NCBI GenBank assembly: GCA_946480485.1
Contig: CAMLJW010000330.1
Coordinates: 1 to 6,035, forward strand
DNA: 6,035 nt
Direction of reading: 5' to 3'
Source: an uncultured Streptomyces sp.
Lineage (GTDB): Bacteria > Actinomycetota > Actinomycetes > Streptomycetales > Streptomycetaceae
Both the position numbers and the translations under genes were made by a program. The notes under the pieces were generated by a model. It saw only the letters and a program-made list of their open reading frames with translations. It was not told the origin of the DNA and made no database searches. Shown in pieces: positions 5,348-6,035 of the stretch; positions within the stretch are counted from its first letter, which is position 1; the number at the start of each line of letters is the position of its first letter.

Positions 5348-5378
5348 AACATACGGAGGGGCACGGCGATTGAGTCAT
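5348..5378 (-). promoter_or_regulatory. Candidate promoter of the redox operon
   Basis: Read on the minus strand, ATGACT (5378-5373) and TATGTT (5353-5348) lie 19 bp apart in the A/T-rich part of the divergent region. Transcription would start near 5341, giving a leader of about 170 nt before the GTG at 5172. An alternative -10, TAGAGT (5339-5334), has no good -35. The call is weak. Confidence 0.28.
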
Positions 5379-5385
5379 TACGTTG

Positions 5386-5413
5386 TTGACAAAGGACAAT
5401 TGGCGGTTGTGAT
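5386..5413 (+). promoter_or_regulatory. Candidate upstream promoter for leuS (perfect -35)
   Basis: TTGACA (5386-5391) is a perfect -35. TGTGAT (5408-5413), 16 bp downstream, matches four of six -10 bases. Transcripts from here would carry about 130 nt before the leader ORF. Confidence 0.38.
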
Positions 5414-5443
5414 GCCCCTTAGAGGCCCTTACGCGAAGTAACT

Positions 5444-5472
5444 TTGACCTTTGTTCAGCTTCTGGATACCGC
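5444..5472 (+). promoter_or_regulatory. Second candidate promoter for leuS
   Basis: TTGACC (5444-5449) is followed after 17 bp by TACCGC (5467-5472), a weak -10 that coincides with the left arm of the 9-bp inverted repeat. Start would be near 5479, about 70 nt before the leader ORF. Confidence 0.35.
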
Positions 5473-5543
5473 GACACGGGTGCGGCAGCGGTGAAGCGCG
5501 CCCTCGAAAGCTCGTCGCGGCCCGATCGGCGGCTGCGGTATCC
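5464..5543. repeat. 9-bp perfect inverted repeat ahead of the leuS leader ORF
   Basis: GGATACCGC (5464-5472) and GCGGTATCC (5535-5543) are exact reverse complements with 62 bases between them. The right arm overlaps the -10-like TATCCT and the left arm overlaps the -10 of the other promoter. They could be half-sites for a regulator or the base of a long RNA stem. Confidence 0.6.
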
Positions 5544-5544
5544 T
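5539..5544 (+). promoter_or_regulatory. -10-like element placing a start at the leader ATG
   Basis: TATCCT fits TANNNT, and six bases separate it from A5551, the first base of the leader ORF. No ribosome site precedes that ATG, which fits a leaderless transcript. No recognisable -35 lies 16-19 bp upstream, so this stays tentative. Confidence 0.4.
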
Positions 5545-5550
5545 GGCGCC

Positions 5551-5589
5551 ATGCGTGCCGTACGCCTTCTGCTTAGCGAGCCGCGCTGA
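5551..5589 (+). CDS. leuS leader peptide MRAVRLLLSEPR with three consecutive Leu codons
   Basis: A 12-codon ORF, ATG 5551 to TGA 5587-5589, contains CTT-CTG-CTT at codons 6-8. Leucine would be about 1 in 10 residues by chance, and CTT is a rare leucine codon in high-GC streptomycetes, so two CTT in a run of three is striking directly upstream of the leucyl-tRNA synthetase gene. This is the layout of an attenuator leader: a shortage of charged tRNA-Leu would stall the ribosome at codons 6-8. The last four codons (5580-5589) form the 5' arm of the stem described in the attenuator entry. No ribosome site is visible before the ATG; start is probably leaderless or very weak. The peptide itself is expected to have no function. 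Confidence 0.75.
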   Translation: MRAVRLLLSEPR

Positions 5590-5660
5590 TCAGTACCGGA
5601 CAGCGAAGAATCCGTGGCCGGAGTCAGCGCGGCGACCCCTCCTGTGTGAGGGGCTTTTTC
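5580..5660 (+). promoter_or_regulatory. Transcription attenuator of leuS
   Basis: GCCGCGCTGA (5580-5589), the end of the leader ORF including its stop, is perfectly complementary over 10 bp to TCAGCGCGGC (5624-5633). Two bases later the terminator hairpin begins. A ribosome stalled on the Leu codons (5566-5574) would reach into 5580-5586 and prevent this stem, freeing 5624-5633. A finished or absent ribosome would allow it. An obvious antiterminator pairing with the terminator arm is not seen; only GGAG (5620-5623) with CTCC (5639-5642) was found. The element pattern is clear but the exact switch is inferred. Confidence 0.62.
5636..5660 (+). terminator. Intrinsic terminator in the leuS leader
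   Basis: CCCCTC (5636-5641) pairs with GAGGGG (5648-5653) over a 6-nt loop and is followed by CTTTTTC, with five T at 5655-5659. It lies 46 bases before the leuS start codon with no complete gene upstream except the 12-codon leader, so it must be conditional. Confidence 0.8.
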
Positions 5661-5705
5661 ATTTCCTGACCGCTGGCAGAGACGATCGATGGAGCTTTGA
5701 GGATC

Positions 5706-6035
5706 ATGAGCGAGACGAACCCCGCTGCCGCCTCCGAGGCGGTGGCGCCGCACCGCTACACGGCCGCCATGGCCGACGAGATCGAGGCGCGCTGGCAGGA
5801 CTTCTGGGAGGCCCACGGCACCTATGAGGCGCCCAACCCGAGGGGCGACCTGGCCGGTGACCCGGCGCTGGCCGCCAAGCCCAAGAAGTTCGTCATGGAC
5901 ATGTTCCCCTACCCCTCCGGTGCGGGCCTGCATGTCGGCCACCCTCTGGGGTACATCGCCACCGATGTATTCGCCCGGTACCAGCGCATGACCGGCCACA
6001 ACGTCCTGCACACCCTGGGCTTCGACGCCTTCGGC
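5706..6035 (+). CDS. leuS: Leucyl-tRNA synthetase (N-terminal 110 residues, cut by window end)
   Basis: The ATG at 5706 opens a frame that runs off the right edge. The product attaches leucine to tRNA-Leu using ATP in the cytoplasm. Visible family features are [19 protein letters not shown] (17-35), the [17 protein letters not shown] block (67-83) with the class I HIGH motif as His76-Val-Gly-His79, and [19 protein letters not shown] (92-110), all typical of bacterial LeuRS. A full enzyme has roughly 950 residues, so about one ninth is present. The first 16 residues are an Ala-rich extension seen in actinobacteria. Ribosome-site candidates are GAGG (5699-5702, close) and GGAG (5691-5694, 11 nt away). 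Expression is probably controlled by the attenuator just upstream. Confidence 0.97.
   Translation, partial: MSETNPAAASEAVAPHRYTAAMADEIEARWQDFWEAHGTYEAPNPRGDLAGDPALAAKPKKFVMDMFPYPSGAGLHVGHPLGYIATDVFARYQRMTGHNVLHTLGFDAFG

Larger units (their letters stand above)
5173..5550. other. Divergent intergenic control region between the redox operon and leuS
   Basis: No convincing protein gene lies here. The left end holds the ribosome site of the membrane gene (CCTCCC, 5179-5184, read on the minus strand). The middle, about 5340-5460, is visibly more A/T-rich than its surroundings and contains the candidate promoters listed separately. A short dyad AGCGG-TC-CCGCT sits at 5317-5328. The right end carries the 9-bp inverted repeat and the -10 element next to the leader ORF. 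CCGATCGG (5522-5529) is an 8-bp palindrome. Confidence 0.7.

Noticed and set aside
5464..5660. T-box riboswitch ahead of leuS
   Set aside because: No T-box sequence (AGGGTGG-x-ACCGCG type) or plausible specifier loop is visible. The leucine-codon leader ORF explains the terminator better.
5555..5827. 90-aa open frame crossing the leuS leader and the start of leuS
   Set aside because: It is out of frame with leuS, has no ribosome site or recognisable motif, and runs through the terminator hairpin. The 12-codon leader and leuS explain the region.

Overview
The window looks like chromosomal DNA of a Streptomyces or close relative. It is strongly GC-rich with G/C at third codon positions, uses GTG and TTG starts, has strong GGAGG-type ribosome sites, and carries the actinobacterial gene pair rsfS + histidine phosphatase and a leuS gene. 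It is mostly core chromosome, with one small irregular stretch between two identical tRNA genes.

Layout, left to right. (1) 1-817, plus strand: the tail of rsfS (ribosome silencing factor), whose stop codon overlaps the TTG start of a histidine phosphatase of the phosphoglycerate-mutase superfamily. A set of overlapping hairpins (826-896) follows. (2) 970-2238: two identical tRNA-Ala(GGC) genes inside an exact 80-bp direct repeat, copies 1189 bp apart. Between them lie the last part of a drug-exporter-type (DHA2) MFS transporter, with no body, and a tight two-gene operon of very small proteins (57 and 77 aa). Each small protein has two CxxC knuckles, and a strong hairpin terminator closes the operon. 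(3) 2247-2290: a 13-bp-stem terminator after the second tRNA, facing the end of the minus-strand operon. (4) 2351-5172, minus strand: a two-gene redox operon with a GTGA overlap. The first gene encodes a ferric-reductase/NOX-like membrane cytochrome b with a long disordered Pro/Tyr-rich tail. The second encodes a NuoF-like flavin/iron-sulfur protein fused to a C-terminal ferredoxin domain. Together they look like a transmembrane electron-transfer unit in which the soluble FMN/Fe-S subunit passes electrons to the two-haem membrane subunit, or takes them from it. (5) 5173-5705: the divergent control region. It holds candidate promoters in both directions, a 9-bp inverted repeat, a 12-codon leader ORF with three consecutive leucine codons (MRAVRLLLSEPR), a 10-bp stem made with the end of that ORF, and an intrinsic terminator with a T5 run. 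(6) 5706-6035: the first 110 codons of leuS (leucyl-tRNA synthetase), with its HIGH motif.

The most informative regulatory feature is the leuS leader. Leucine-codon-dependent transcription attenuation fits a gene that charges tRNA-Leu, and the leader ORF may be translated from a leaderless transcript. The most unusual protein features are in the NuoF-like subunit: the NADH-site GEE motif reads GAA, and the first of the four usual cluster cysteines is an alanine. The electron donor may therefore not be NADH. No CRISPR array, insertion sequence or complete mobile element is visible.
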